A stretch of 64,000 nucleotides of DNA from JAXGXJ01 sp963816155 (GTDB lineage Bacteria > Actinomycetota > Thermoleophilia > RBG-16-64-13): positions 62,001 through 126,000 of the forward strand of contig CAWFJE010000004.1 of assembly GCA_963816155.1 (NCBI GenBank), given 5' to 3'. Positions 43,697 through 52,296 of this stretch are shown here, piece by piece. The translations under genes and the position numbers were made by a program. The notes beneath the pieces are model-generated. The model made no database searches. It was not told where the DNA came from and was given only the letters and a program-made list of their open reading frames with translations. How positions within the stretch are numbered: the stretch's first letter is position 1; every line of letters starts with the position of its first letter.

Positions 43697-44961
43697 TGCA
43701 GTCGGCCCAGGTGAACGACAGGTCGGCCGAGCAGCGCAGGCTGGGCTCCAAAGGTCTGATCGCCTTCATCACCATGCTGGCGGCTTTCATCCCCCTGTCG
43801 ACCGACCTGTATCTGCCTGCCCTCCCCACCATGTCGCAATACTTCGGCGTGCCGGAGTATCAGATCAATCTCACCCTCATCTTCTTCTTCGTCTTCTACG
43901 CCATCTCCATGGTCTTCTGGGGCCCCATCAGCGACCGCTACGGGCGTCGCCCGGTCATCATCGTGGGCCTGTTCCTCTACACGATCGCGGGCGCTCTGTG
44001 TGCCGCCGCCCCCAACGTGTTTCTCCTCGTGGTTTTCCGCGTGGCGCAGGCTGTGGGGGCCGGTGCTGCCACAGCCGTATCCAATGCCATCGTCAAAGAT
44101 GTCTACCGGGGTAGGAAACGTGAGTCGACCCTGGCTCTCGTCCAATCGATGACCGTCATCTCTCCGGCGGTCGCTCCCATGGTGGGAGCCCTCCTGCTCA
44201 CTCTCACATCCTGGCGGGGGACCTTCGTAGCCCAGGCCGTTCTGGGCGCGGGGGTGTTGATCGCGTCGTTCGCGTTCGTGGAGACGGTCCAAGTTAGGAC
44301 CGTCGGGGGGGTGTCCTCTTCTCTCCGTCGCCTTGGCGTCGTGGCTCAGAACAAGACCTTCGTGACCCTGCTGCTGACCTTCGGTCTATTGAGTGTCGGT
44401 GGCATGGCCTACATATCGTCGTCATCGTATATCTACCAGGAGACCTTCGGCGTCAGTAGTCTGGCGTTCAGCCTCTTCTTCGCCATCTTCGCCGCCGGGA
44501 TGGTGGTGGGGCCCTTCGTGTACATGCGTTTGTCGAGGTCGTTCAAACGTACCGCCATCGTCGCGGGTTGCTTCGGAGTGAACATCCTGAGTGGCGTGCT
44601 CATCCTTCTCGTGGGGGGGCGGGGACCCTGGGCGTTCACGCTGGCGCTGATGCCGTTCGCTGTGTCCATCAGCTGCATCCGACCCCCGGCCACCTATCTC
44701 ATGCTTGATCAGCACGAGCACGACGCAGGCTCGGCCTCAGCGCTGATGGGTTCGTCTCACATGATCATGGGCAGCATCGGGATGGTGATAGTCTCCCTGC
44801 AGTGGGGCGACCGGGTGCAGATGATCGGTCTGCTGTACGTGGCCATCGGCCTGCTCTGCGGGGCGTTGTGGCTCAGGGTGGCCGTGCCTCTCCTGCGCAA
44901 AAAGAGTGAACAGACGCGTGCAGAACAGATCGTCCCGCGGGAGGGGACTGAGGAAGGATAG
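43693..44961 (+). CDS. MFS multidrug efflux transporter, Bcr/CflA family
   Basis: This 12-helix antiporter (422 aa) contains the family opening ITMLAAFIPLSTDLYLPALP, then GPISDRYGRRPVI (motif A), RVAQAVGAGAATAVSNAIVKD (motif B) and SPAVAPMVGALL (motif C). Bcr/CflA pumps export bicyclomycin, chloramphenicol or sulfonamides, though specificity is not predictable. Two ATGs at 43693 and 43696 overlap a leader ORF's stop. It lies directly downstream of the MerR-TetR regulator, which suggests ligand-controlled expression. A small membrane protein follows 11 bp later in the same transcript. Confidence 0.92.
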   Translation: MMQSAQVNDRSAEQRRLGSKGLIAFITMLAAFIPLSTDLYLPALPTMSQYFGVPEYQINLTLIFFFVFYAISMVFWGPISDRYGRRPVIIVGLFLYTIAGALCAAAPNVFLLVVFRVAQAVGAGAATAVSNAIVKDVYRGRKRESTLALVQSMTVISPAVAPMVGALLLTLTSWRGTFVAQAVLGAGVLIASFAFVETVQVRTVGGVSSSLRRLGVVAQNKTFVTLLLTFGLLSVGGMAYISSSSYIYQETFGVSSLAFSLFFAIFAAGMVVGPFVYMRLSRSFKRTAIVAGCFGVNILSGVLILLVGGRGPWAFTLALMPFAVSISCIRPPATYLMLDQHEHDAGSASALMGSSHMIMGSIGMVIVSLQWGDRVQMIGLLYVAIGLLCGALWLRVAVPLLRKKSEQTRAEQIVPREGTEEG

Positions 44962-44972
44962 GAAGCGAAAGC

Positions 44973-45344
44973 ATGTTGCGCACCACGCTCATCGTCCTCG
45001 AACTCATCATCGGCGTCGCTGCCGTAGGCGGCGGTGTGTACGCTCTGACGGGTGCCCCGTCCGTGCCGCGGGAGTACCTCAAAGGGACGCCCTTCCGCTC
45101 CTATCTTGTGCCCGGGTTGGTATTGATCGTCATCGTGGGGGGGAGCATGTTGCTCGCGGCCACTCTCCTCATCCTGGAGGTCGGGTGGGCCCGGGTGGTC
45201 TCCCTGGAGGCGGGTGTCATCCTCGTGGCCTGGATAGGGATGCAGGTCTCGATGATCGGCTATCGGCACTGGCTGCAGCCGGTGATGGGCGCCTTGGGAC
45301 TGGCGATAGTGGTGCTGTCGTTCCTCCTGCCCTCTCCGGGCTGA
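44973..45344 (+). CDS. Small four-helix membrane protein
   Basis: The 123-aa protein has four hydrophobic stretches at about 5-25, 46-68, 72-92 and 98-118, and a loop PSVPREYLKGTPFRSYLVPG that looks conserved in small membrane proteins of Actinobacteria. GGATAGGAAG precedes the ATG, 11 bp after the Bcr/CflA pump gene, so it is probably co-transcribed and could assist the pump. No domain name is assigned. Confidence 0.75.
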   Translation: MLRTTLIVLELIIGVAAVGGGVYALTGAPSVPREYLKGTPFRSYLVPGLVLIVIVGGSMLLAATLLILEVGWARVVSLEAGVILVAWIGMQVSMIGYRHWLQPVMGALGLAIVVLSFLLPSPG

Positions 45345-45354
45345 GGCCTCGGCT

Positions 45355-45375
45355 AGCCCGGCGGTCGGCCGGGCT
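45355..45375. terminator. 8-bp hairpin between convergent genes
   Basis: AGCCCGGC and GCCGGGCT pair perfectly around GGTCG, between the small membrane protein and the convergent PPC-domain gene. Confidence 0.5.
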
Positions 45376-45393
45376 TACGTTGCGGGATCAGCT

Positions 45394-45855
45394 CTACTCC
45401 TCCGAAGACGGAGGGATGGTGAGCAAAGCGAAGCCCGTGGCTGCGTCCACCTCGCGCCGGGCCTGGGCTTCACTGATCTCGATCAGGATGACTTCACCGA
45501 TGAGCCACGTGGCGACCCCTGCCCGGGTGCACCCCACCGTGGCGCCGCCCTCTCGTCCGGAGGCGACGTGCATGTGAAGGGCCGGGCGGCCCTCAGCATC
45601 CGGGAACAGAGTGCCTACCGCGAAGCCCTCCTGCGTGCCCGTGAGGGAGTGGATGAGAGGGGTGACTCCGCTCTCGCTCTGCTCATCCGGGCCCACCACG
45701 ACTTTGCTTCCGTCTGCCACGCCGCCGACGTAGAAGGCCAGAGCGCCCCTCACGTTCTGCTCTCGTGCGAATGCTTCGAGGGTGTCGTTCAGCACGTCGC
45801 CGTCTTCGAGACGCAGGACGAATACCCGTCCGAAGTGGGCTGTGGTGTGTTTCAT
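45394..45855 (-). CDS. PPC/DUF296 domain protein
   Basis: The 153-aa protein is almost entirely a PPC (plants and prokaryotes conserved, DUF296) domain: RVFVLRLEDGDVLNDTLEAFA, ALAFYVGGVADGSKVVVG and ALHMHVASGREGG, where the His residues form the trimer's metal site. In plants the domain is attached to AT-hook proteins; bacterial stand-alone proteins are of unknown role, possibly small-ligand binding. AAGGAC precedes the ATG at 45855; the longer frame upstream is poorly supported. It is monocistronic. Confidence 0.85.
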   Translation of the reverse strand: MKHTTAHFGRVFVLRLEDGDVLNDTLEAFAREQNVRGALAFYVGGVADGSKVVVGPDEQSESGVTPLIHSLTGTQEGFAVGTLFPDAEGRPALHMHVASGREGGATVGCTRAGVATWLIGEVILIEISEAQARREVDAATGFALLTIPPSSEE

Positions 45856-45996
45856 AGTAGTGTCCTTCCCGGGTCGTTCAAACGAGTGCCACCGGTCCGA
45901 GTTCCACGCCGGGGCCTTCACGTGCCGGCGTGCGTCGTCGCCGCCTGATCCCAAGGATACACGCCCCGCCAGTCGCTCGATGCGCTGGGAGGCTGC

Positions 45997-46002
45997 TAGG
46001 AT
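45997..46002 (+). promoter_or_regulatory. Putative -10 element of SDR gene
   Basis: TAGGAT lies 49 nt before the ATG at 46051; no -35 is recognisable. Confidence 0.3.
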
Positions 46003-46050
46003 TGCAGCGAGGGGCACTGACCGTCAACCATACGAGCGAAGGATGCACGC

Positions 46051-46851
46051 ATGAGCGAGATGCAGCGGGGAGCCCAGAGACTGAAGGGGAAGGTCGCGAT
46101 CGTCACCGGGGGAGGGGGAGACAATAGCATCGGACGGGCCATCAGCCTCCGCTACGGGGCTGAGGGCGCCTGTGTTGCTGTTCTCGACGTCAACGTCGAG
46201 GGCGCCGCACGCGTGGCCGGTGAGATCGAGGCCGCCGGCGGGAGGGCCATGCCCTTGCAGTGCGACGTGACCGATCTCGACCAGTGCAAGAAGGCCGCAG
46301 TCCAGGTGGCGGAGACCTTCGGGGGCAGGATCGACATCCTGGTCAACAACGCCGCCTTCTTCGGCGGTATGGGCGCTTGGCGTCCGTTCGAAGAGTGGAC
46401 CGTGGAAGAATGGGACAAGATGCAGGCGGTTAATGTAAGAGGCATGTGGTTCTGTGCGCAGGCGGTCCTTCCCTATATGAAGGCGCAGGGATACGGCAAG
46501 ATCATCAACCTCAGTTCGTCAACTTTCTTCGAGGGTGTAGGCGGGTTCATCCACTACAGCACCAGCAAGGGCGGCGTCATCGGCTTTACCAGGTCCGCGG
46601 GGAGGGAACTGGGTCAGTACGGCATCCGCGTGAATGCGATCGCCCCGGGATTCACTGCAACGGACGCACAGTTGGGGCTCACCGGGGAACACCCGGAGTG
46701 GTACGAAGCCAACCGAGAGAAGCGGGCCATCGGCGCACGCGACGAGGTGCCCGAAGATCTCGCTGGGCCGGCCTTCTTCTTGGCCTCGGAAGACAGCGAC
46801 TTCATGAGCTGCCAAACGCTCTTGGTCGACGGAGGAGCCACGCCTCACTGA
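46051..46851 (+). CDS. Short-chain dehydrogenase/reductase
   Basis: This is a 266-aa NAD(P)-dependent SDR. The cofactor loop TGGGGDNSIGRA has an unusual insertion relative to TGxxxGIG, resembling divergent SDRs; NNAA is near residue 98, the catalytic Ser lies in NLSSS and the Tyr-x3-Lys pair in HYSTSKGG. The C-terminal FMSCQTLLVDGGATP is typical of beta-ketoacyl reductases and glucose/sorbitol dehydrogenases. AAGGA precedes the ATG. It is monocistronic; the substrate is unknown, perhaps a hydroxyacid or sugar alcohol. Confidence 0.9.
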   Translation: MSEMQRGAQRLKGKVAIVTGGGGDNSIGRAISLRYGAEGACVAVLDVNVEGAARVAGEIEAAGGRAMPLQCDVTDLDQCKKAAVQVAETFGGRIDILVNNAAFFGGMGAWRPFEEWTVEEWDKMQAVNVRGMWFCAQAVLPYMKAQGYGKIINLSSSTFFEGVGGFIHYSTSKGGVIGFTRSAGRELGQYGIRVNAIAPGFTATDAQLGLTGEHPEWYEANREKRAIGARDEVPEDLAGPAFFLASEDSDFMSCQTLLVDGGATPH

Positions 46852-47050
46852 TCGGCGCCATCGGGAGTCCGGTGGGCGTCAGCCCAGTCTGCCGACCGCG
46901 TTCCTCCAGCGGGCACCCCCTGGACTGACTGCAATTAGTATTGCAGATGATGAGCTCTGCATCACAAGGTGCTTTCACGAATGGGCTTGGGCGGACCTAT
47001 GATGGAGGTAGACACAGTCGCACTGCGAGGTGAGAAGGAAGGAGGCCGAG

Positions 47051-47269
47051 GTGAACAACACCTACGATATCCCCTTCACCATGAAGGAAATCGAAGTCAT
47101 CCGCTTCATTGTCGAGCGCTATCGCAAGGCCATGATCTTCGAGCTTGCCAATACCGACTCCAGGGAATTGAGGCAGTATCTGAGGGAGCGCGAGGATATG
47201 CTCCAGGGTGTCATCCAGAGGCTCGACTCCTTCACCGGCGAGCCTGACGAGACGGAACCCATTGACTGA
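47051..47269 (+). CDS. Small helical hypothetical protein
   Basis: The 72-aa product is strongly helical (MKEIEVIRFIVERYRKAMIF; RELRQYLREREDMLQGVIQRL) with no signal peptide or metal site. AAGGAGG before the GTG at 47051 is excellent, arguing it is real. The longer frame at 47030 lacks a site. It has no recognisable family and no operon partner: the next gene is 107 bp away with its own -10. Confidence 0.6.
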   Translation: MNNTYDIPFTMKEIEVIRFIVERYRKAMIFELANTDSRELRQYLREREDMLQGVIQRLDSFTGEPDETEPID

Positions 47270-47333
47270 CCGTCGGGGGAGGACAATCGGGTCGGCGGGG
47301 CCGACTGACCCGGGATGACAGGGCAGCTGATGC

Positions 47334-47339
47334 TATAGT
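47334..47339 (+). promoter_or_regulatory. Putative -10 element of aldo/keto reductase operon
   Basis: TATAGT lies 37 nt before the ATG at 47377. Confidence 0.35.
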
Positions 47340-47376
47340 CTGAGCCTGCGTTGCACCACGAAACGAAGGATTCGTC

Positions 47377-48597
47377 ATGCTGTATCGCCCCTTTGGTAAG
47401 ACCGGTGAAACGGTCTCCATCCTGGGTTTTGGCGCCATGCGCCTCCCGGTGGTCGACCATCACCACAACCAGATAGACATCTCTGCCGCTACGGACATGC
47501 TCCACTACGCGATCGACCAGGGTGTCAATTACGTGGACACGGCCTACCCCTACCACGGCTCCTCCGTGACCAGCCCAGGAACGAGCGAGGCCTTCGTGGG
47601 CCAGGCACTGCAGGGAGGCTATCGCGACAAGGTCATGGTGGCCACCAAGCTGGTGGGCTGGTCGGTCAAGTCTCGGGCCGACATGGACCGGGTGCTCGCG
47701 GAGCAACTCGCCAATCTGCGTAGCGACTACGTCGACTGCTATCTGCTCCACGGCATCGACGCCCAGGCCTGGGCCCGTTTCAAGGAGTTGGGAGCTCTCG
47801 ATTTCCTCGAAGCCGCCAAAGCCGACGGCCGCATCCGCTACGCCGGTTTCTCGTTCCACGATGAGGCGGCCGCGTTCAAGCCTATCGTCGACGCCTACGA
47901 CTGGGATTTCTGCCAGCTTCAGTACAACTTCATGGACGTCGAGTACCAAGCCGGCTTCGAGGGGCTGAGGTATGTGGCCGAGCGCGGCTTGGGCGTCATC
48001 GTCATGGAGCCCATCAAGGGCGGCAGGCTGGCCGATCCCGTACCGGAAGAGGTGCGGCTCATCTGGGATGAGGCGCCGGTGAAGAGGAGCGCTGCCGAGT
48101 GGGCGCTGCGTTTCGTGTGGGACGATCCGGGCGTGAATCTGCTCCTTTCGGGTATGAGCACGATGGAGCAGGTGGAGGAGAACGTGCGCATCGCCGACGA
48201 AGGCAAAGCCGGCTCTCTCAGCGCCCTCGAGCTCGACCTCATCGAGAAGGTGAGGCAGGTGTACACTCAGCGCACCGCCGTTCCCTGCACCGCCTGTCGC
48301 TACTGCATGCCCTGCCCTGAAGGTATCGACATACCCAAGGTCTTGAGCTTCCTCAATGAGGCTTCTCTCTATGACGACTTCATGGGGGCGAGGTTCATCT
48401 ACAACATGGTCGTTGACATGGGCGGGACCGCCAAGGCTTCGCTGTGTACGGAGTGCGGGCAGTGCGCCGACGCTTGTCCGCAGCAGATAGAGGTTCCCGC
48501 CGTCCTGGCCGAGTGCGTGCGCCTGTTCGAAGAGGAAGCCAACCTGACCGGCGAGGTCTCTGATTCCGAACAAGGCGACGATCAGGCAGTTCTGTGA
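47377..48597 (+). CDS. Aldo/keto reductase with C-terminal 4Fe-4S domain
   Basis: A 406-aa oxidoreductase common in anaerobes. The AKR barrel runs to about residue 290 with catalytic features YVDTAYPYHG (Asp and Tyr), VATKL (Lys) and CYLLHGID (His). Two ferredoxin-like cysteine groups follow: CTACRYCMPCPEGIDIP and CTECGQCADACPQ, which should hold 4Fe-4S clusters. The family reduces carbonyl compounds with electrons from reduced ferredoxin or NAD(P)H. AAGGA precedes the ATG. A hotdog thioesterase is coupled behind it by a GTGA overlap. Confidence 0.92.
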   Translation: MLYRPFGKTGETVSILGFGAMRLPVVDHHHNQIDISAATDMLHYAIDQGVNYVDTAYPYHGSSVTSPGTSEAFVGQALQGGYRDKVMVATKLVGWSVKSRADMDRVLAEQLANLRSDYVDCYLLHGIDAQAWARFKELGALDFLEAAKADGRIRYAGFSFHDEAAAFKPIVDAYDWDFCQLQYNFMDVEYQAGFEGLRYVAERGLGVIVMEPIKGGRLADPVPEEVRLIWDEAPVKRSAAEWALRFVWDDPGVNLLLSGMSTMEQVEENVRIADEGKAGSLSALELDLIEKVRQVYTQRTAVPCTACRYCMPCPEGIDIPKVLSFLNEASLYDDFMGARFIYNMVVDMGGTAKASLCTECGQCADACPQQIEVPAVLAECVRLFEEEANLTGEVSDSEQGDDQAVL

Positions 48598-49094
48598 AGC
48601 AGAAGGTGGAGAAGGCTCAGAATGTGAGCCGCATGTGTGTCGTCTGTGGAGTCGACAACGACCTTGGCCTCAGGGGGCATTTCTACGAACTGGACTCTGG
48701 TGAGGTGGTGGGGGTCTTCTCCCCGCGTCCGGAGCACCAAGGGTATCCGGACCGCATGCACGGCGGTCTGGCCTCCGCCATCCTCGATGAGACCATGGGC
48801 CGGGCCATGAACGTCGTGGAGCCAGACACCTGGGGAGTCACGGTGGAGTTCACGGTGACGTTCCGCAAGCCAGTGCCTCTCGACGCCCCGGTGAGGGCCG
48901 TGGGCAGGTTGACAGGCGAGGCGCGCCGGCTCTACGAAGGCACCGGCGAGATCGTGCTCGAGGACGGAAGTGTAGCGGTGGAGGCACGGGGAAAGTACCT
49001 GCGTCTCCCGCTATCGGAGATCGCGGACCCGTCCTTTCTCGACAGGGAGTGGTTTGTTGACCCGCTGCCCGCCCCGGCAGAGATCGACGCGTAG
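48594..49094 (+). CDS. PaaI-type hotdog thioesterase
   Basis: The 166-aa protein has the hotdog motif RMHGGLASAILDETMGRA (the central helix with Asp/Glu as catalytic base) and VTVEFTVTFRKPVPLDAPV, as in PaaI and 4-hydroxybenzoyl-CoA thioesterases. The N-terminal segment with CVVCGVDN is found in a subset of this family. GTG at 48594 overlaps the TGA of the AKR gene (GTGA), so the two are co-translated and may act on the same acyl-CoA or carbonyl intermediate. Confidence 0.88.
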   Translation: MKQKVEKAQNVSRMCVVCGVDNDLGLRGHFYELDSGEVVGVFSPRPEHQGYPDRMHGGLASAILDETMGRAMNVVEPDTWGVTVEFTVTFRKPVPLDAPVRAVGRLTGEARRLYEGTGEIVLEDGSVAVEARGKYLRLPLSEIADPSFLDREWFVDPLPAPAEIDA

Positions 49095-49131
49095 GGCTGT
49101 CATCCGCATCTGACAGTACTATGATCGACTG

Positions 49132-50262
49132 ATGAACCCGCTCGACAGCCTGTCTCCTGGGTGGCCCGCGCTGCGGCCTTGGGTGGAACGACCCATTCCG
49201 CGTCCTCCGGCGCCGCTCCCTGGGCTCATGCTGGAAGACCGGGTACGAGGCATGCTCCTCGGCCTGGCCATCGGCGATGCGCTGGGCAACACCAGCGAGG
49301 GTCTGACGCGGGCCGAGCGCCGGCGGCGTCATGGCGAGATCAGAGACTATCTGCCCAATTGGTGGGCGGACATGACGTCGTACGGGGTGCCTTCCGACGA
49401 CACGCAACTCGCCTTCTGGACGCTCGAGTCGCTCCTTCGCCAGGGCGGTCTCGATCCCGCCGACGTCGCCGCCTCGTTCGCCGGCGACCGCATCTTCGGC
49501 ATCGGCAGGACGGTGACCGCCTTTCTGCTCGCCTACAGGGGGGAGGGCCTGCCCTGGTATGAGGCCGGCCGCGCCAGCGCCGGCAACGGAGCCCTCATGC
49601 GCATAGCTCCCGTTATTCTTCCCCATGTGCGGCACATGACCACGGACCTCTGGACCGACGTGATCGCGGCCACCGTCATCACACATCGCGATGAAGCCGC
49701 CGCCGCCGCCTCCGTGGGGTTCGTCGGCCTCTTGGCCGAGTGCCTGTCCCGGCCACCTGCCGGCGGGCAAAGCCCGCACTCGGCAGAAGACGGCGCGGCT
49801 CCACCCACACCGACTTGGTGGTCCCAGACCTTCCTGCGCTACGCGCGCCCTGTGGAGACGGGGGTGGCATATCGGCTTCGGGGGACGAATCCGTCGTTCA
49901 GCGGGAGTCTGTGTGATCTGGTGGAAGCTGAGGCGTCATCGGCCTTCGCCGAGAGCGGCGGGGCGTCCGAGTCGCTGGAGGCGCGGAGCTCCGGCGCCTA
50001 TCTGCTGGAGACCGTGCCCACCGTCCTTCACATCCTCGCTCTTCACGGCGACAATCCCGAGGAGGCTATCGTCCGGGCCGTGAACGACACCAAAGACAAC
50101 GATACGGTGGCGGCACTGGTGGGCGCTGCCGTCGGATGTCTGCACGGGGTGGAGGCGCTTCCGCTCCGCTGGCGGCGCGGCCTCCTGGGCCGCACGCGGG
50201 GGGACGATGATGGGCATGTGCAGGGACTCATCGATCAGGCGGTCACCATCTTCCTCCAGTGA
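49132..50262 (+). CDS. ADP-ribosylglycohydrolase family protein
   Basis: The family removes ADP-ribose from proteins or small molecules, using two Mg2+. Metal-binding motifs are present: PSDDTQLAFW near residue 85 (Asp-Asp-Thr-Gln) and DTKDNDTVAALVGA near residue 320 (Asp-Asn-Asp-Thr). The 376-aa length is a little longer than DraG; the first ~35 residues form a Pro-rich extension, and a low-complexity insert is near residue 205-225. The possible -10 TACTAT is 9 nt before the ATG. A phosphoribosyltransferase begins 82 bp downstream in the same direction. Confidence 0.9.
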   Translation: MNPLDSLSPGWPALRPWVERPIPRPPAPLPGLMLEDRVRGMLLGLAIGDALGNTSEGLTRAERRRRHGEIRDYLPNWWADMTSYGVPSDDTQLAFWTLESLLRQGGLDPADVAASFAGDRIFGIGRTVTAFLLAYRGEGLPWYEAGRASAGNGALMRIAPVILPHVRHMTTDLWTDVIAATVITHRDEAAAAASVGFVGLLAECLSRPPAGGQSPHSAEDGAAPPTPTWWSQTFLRYARPVETGVAYRLRGTNPSFSGSLCDLVEAEASSAFAESGGASESLEARSSGAYLLETVPTVLHILALHGDNPEEAIVRAVNDTKDNDTVAALVGAAVGCLHGVEALPLRWRRGLLGRTRGDDDGHVQGLIDQAVTIFLQ

Positions 50263-50344
50263 AGCATGAATGTCCGCAGCTCCGGGTATGGCCATCTTGT
50301 GCGGCAGTCGCCACGATCGCCGCTGCCGACGACAGGCGGACAAG

Positions 50345-51031
50345 ATGAAGCGATTGACGGATCGCAGGCAGGCCGGTCGGACCTTGGCCGATGAGTTGAG
50401 CCGCTTCTCCGGTCGGGCAGACACGGTCGTGCTCGGCCTGCCCCGGGGTGGGGTCGTGGTAGCCTTCGAGATCGCTCAGGTGCTCGACCTGCCGCTCGAC
50501 ATCTATCTGGTGCGCAAACTGGGAGCCCCCGGGCAAGAGGAGTTGGCGTTGGGTGCGATCGCCAGCGGGGGAGCCATGGTCCTGAACGACGACATCGTCC
50601 GGGGCCTGGGGTTGCTTCCGCAGCAGGTCCAAGGCATAGCGTCTCGGGAGAAGGGTCGACTGGAAGAGAGGGAGCGCCTCTATCGCGGGCACAGGGGTCA
50701 GCTGTCGCTTGCGGCTAGGCAGGTCATAGTGGTGGACGACGGTCTGGCCACCGGAGCGAGTATGCGCATCGCCGTGCGATCGCTGAGGGATCACCATCCG
50801 GCGAGGATCGTCGTGGCCGTGCCTGTGGCCCCAACCGAGACGTGTGAGGCGCTGGCGCGCGAGGCCGACGAGGTGGTCTGCTCTTGGACGCCCGCCCCTT
50901 TCTACAGTATCGGGTCCTGGTATGAGGACTTCACCCAGACGTCCGATCAGGAAGTGATCGAGCTTCTGAAGCGTGCCCGCGGTTTTGGCCTCTCCGACGA
51001 GGCTGGCCAAGGAGGGGAGGGGTCGCGGTGA
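50345..51031 (+). CDS. Phosphoribosyltransferase domain protein
   Basis: The 228-aa protein has the PRTase type-I signature VIVVDDGLATGASM (PRPP-binding loop) and a start LADELSRFSGRADTVVLGLPRGGVVVAFEIA, matching the family of predicted phosphoribosyltransferases that occur alone or fused to erythromycin-esterase-like or dienelactone hydrolases. ATG at 50345 has AGGCGG upstream. It follows the ADP-ribosylglycohydrolase gene by 82 bp. Both act on ribose-linked compounds, so they may cooperate in nucleotide or ADP-ribose salvage; this link is inferred from order only. Confidence 0.85.
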   Translation: MKRLTDRRQAGRTLADELSRFSGRADTVVLGLPRGGVVVAFEIAQVLDLPLDIYLVRKLGAPGQEELALGAIASGGAMVLNDDIVRGLGLLPQQVQGIASREKGRLEERERLYRGHRGQLSLAARQVIVVDDGLATGASMRIAVRSLRDHHPARIVVAVPVAPTETCEALAREADEVVCSWTPAPFYSIGSWYEDFTQTSDQEVIELLKRARGFGLSDEAGQGGEGSR

Positions 51032-51061
51032 ACGTGGAGGCCGGCCAAGCTCGCCGTCGCC

Positions 51062-51143
51062 GGATCGCCGGCCCAAGACTGCCGCCCCAGGCTGCCGGCT
51101 CCAGACTGCCGGCCCCGGATCGCCGGCTCTAGACCGCCGGGCC
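51062..51143. repeat. Six-copy degenerate 14-bp tandem repeat
   Basis: Six units of about 14 bp with consensus RGAYYGCCGGCYCC run between the phosphoribosyltransferase stop and the UxaA-type gene, and the last units contain that gene's stop codon. Units differ from each other by 1-4 bases, with one unit a base short. Confidence 0.6.
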
Positions 51144-52295
51144 GATGGTGTGGATGGCGAATTCCCGGTGTCCGTGGTGCTCGCTCCGTGTCTCTTCTCC
51201 TTGCGCCACGGCGATGATCTTCTGAAAGATCCGGTCTCCCATCTCCTCCAGCGAGATCTCCTCGTCGAGCATGGCGCCGGCGTTCAGGTCCATGTCGTCG
51301 CCCATCCTCAGGTACATGCCCGTGTTCGACGCCACCTTGATGACAGGGGCTATGGCCGAACCCATGGGTGTACCTCGACCAGTGGTGAACACCATCACCT
51401 GTGCTCCGGCAGCCAGCATACCGGTGAGGCACACCGCGTCCAGGGCCGGTCCGTCCATGATCACGAGTCCATTGCAGGATGGCCTCTCCGCGAACGCCAC
51501 CACCTGGTGGATGGGGGTGGTGCCGCCCTTGAGCACGGCTCCCAGTGACTTCTCCTCCAGCGTGGTGAGTCCCCCGGCCATGTTGCCCGGGGATGGCTCC
51601 GAGCCCCGCACGTCGACCCCCGTGGCGAGGATGGCATCCTCCATTTTGCGCACGACTTCATAGATACGCTCTCGTACCTGATCGTCCGCGGCCCGGCGGG
51701 CGAGCACGTCCTCCGCCCCGATCATTTCGGGGACCTCTGTCACAAGTACCGTGGCGCCCTGGCGAACGAGGAGGTCGGCGGCGGCGCCTGTAGCCGGGTT
51801 CGCGGTGAGGCCGGAGAGCGTATCCGAGCCTCCGCACTTCATCCCTACGGTGAGCCGAGAGACGTCCACCGGTGTCCGCCGATCTTGGGCCGCAGCCCGT
51901 TGAAGGTCTTCCAGCAGCGCCCTGCCTCGGGCCATGGCCGCCGTCGTGCCGCCTGCCGTCTGGATGTCGAGCGTCTCGAAGCGCTGGCCCGTCTTGCGCA
52001 GTTCGGTCGCCAGCAGCTCTGTGGTCAGGAGTTCGCAGCCCAAGCCCACCAGCAGCACGGCGCCCACATTGGGGTTCGCGCAGAAGCCGGCCATGGTGCG
52101 CACCATGAGATCGCGCTCAGGCCCCAGGTGGCCGCACCCGTGGGGATGGGAGACACTCACCGTCCCCGGGACCGCCTCGCTGATCTTCTGGGCGACGCTC
52201 GCCGCGCAAATCACCGTGGGGAAGACCAGGACGTGGTTTCGAACGCCCACCGTCCCGTTGCTACGCTCATAGCCGCTGAAGGTCGCCGGGGACAA
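51129..52295 (-). CDS. UxaA-family dehydratase, large (C-terminal) part
   Basis: The protein corresponds to the catalytic part of the UxaA/GarD/SuyB family, iron-dependent dehydratases or lyases of sugar acids (altronate, galactarate) or sulfolactate. Family markers are SHPHGCGHLGPERDLMVRT, GMKCGGSDTLSGLTANPATG and VFTTGRGTPMGSAIAPVIKV. The 388-aa length matches proteins that are separate from the SAF-domain subunit. It starts with TTG at 52295, one nt after the stop of the SAF gene, with AAAGG upstream. Its final residues lie in the tandem repeat. Being the last gene of a molybdenum-hydroxylase operon suggests a hydroxyacid substrate; its exact identity is unknown. Confidence 0.88.
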   Translation of the reverse strand: MSPATFSGYERSNGTVGVRNHVLVFPTVICAASVAQKISEAVPGTVSVSHPHGCGHLGPERDLMVRTMAGFCANPNVGAVLLVGLGCELLTTELLATELRKTGQRFETLDIQTAGGTTAAMARGRALLEDLQRAAAQDRRTPVDVSRLTVGMKCGGSDTLSGLTANPATGAAADLLVRQGATVLVTEVPEMIGAEDVLARRAADDQVRERIYEVVRKMEDAILATGVDVRGSEPSPGNMAGGLTTLEEKSLGAVLKGGTTPIHQVVAFAERPSCNGLVIMDGPALDAVCLTGMLAAGAQVMVFTTGRGTPMGSAIAPVIKVASNTGMYLRMGDDMDLNAGAMLDEEISLEEMGDRIFQKIIAVAQGEETRSEHHGHREFAIHTIGPAV

Positions 52296-52296
52296 A

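Noticed and set aside
51062..51143. CRISPR array
   Set aside because: Units of 14 bp without spacers, no cas genes nearby; it is a simple tandem repeat.
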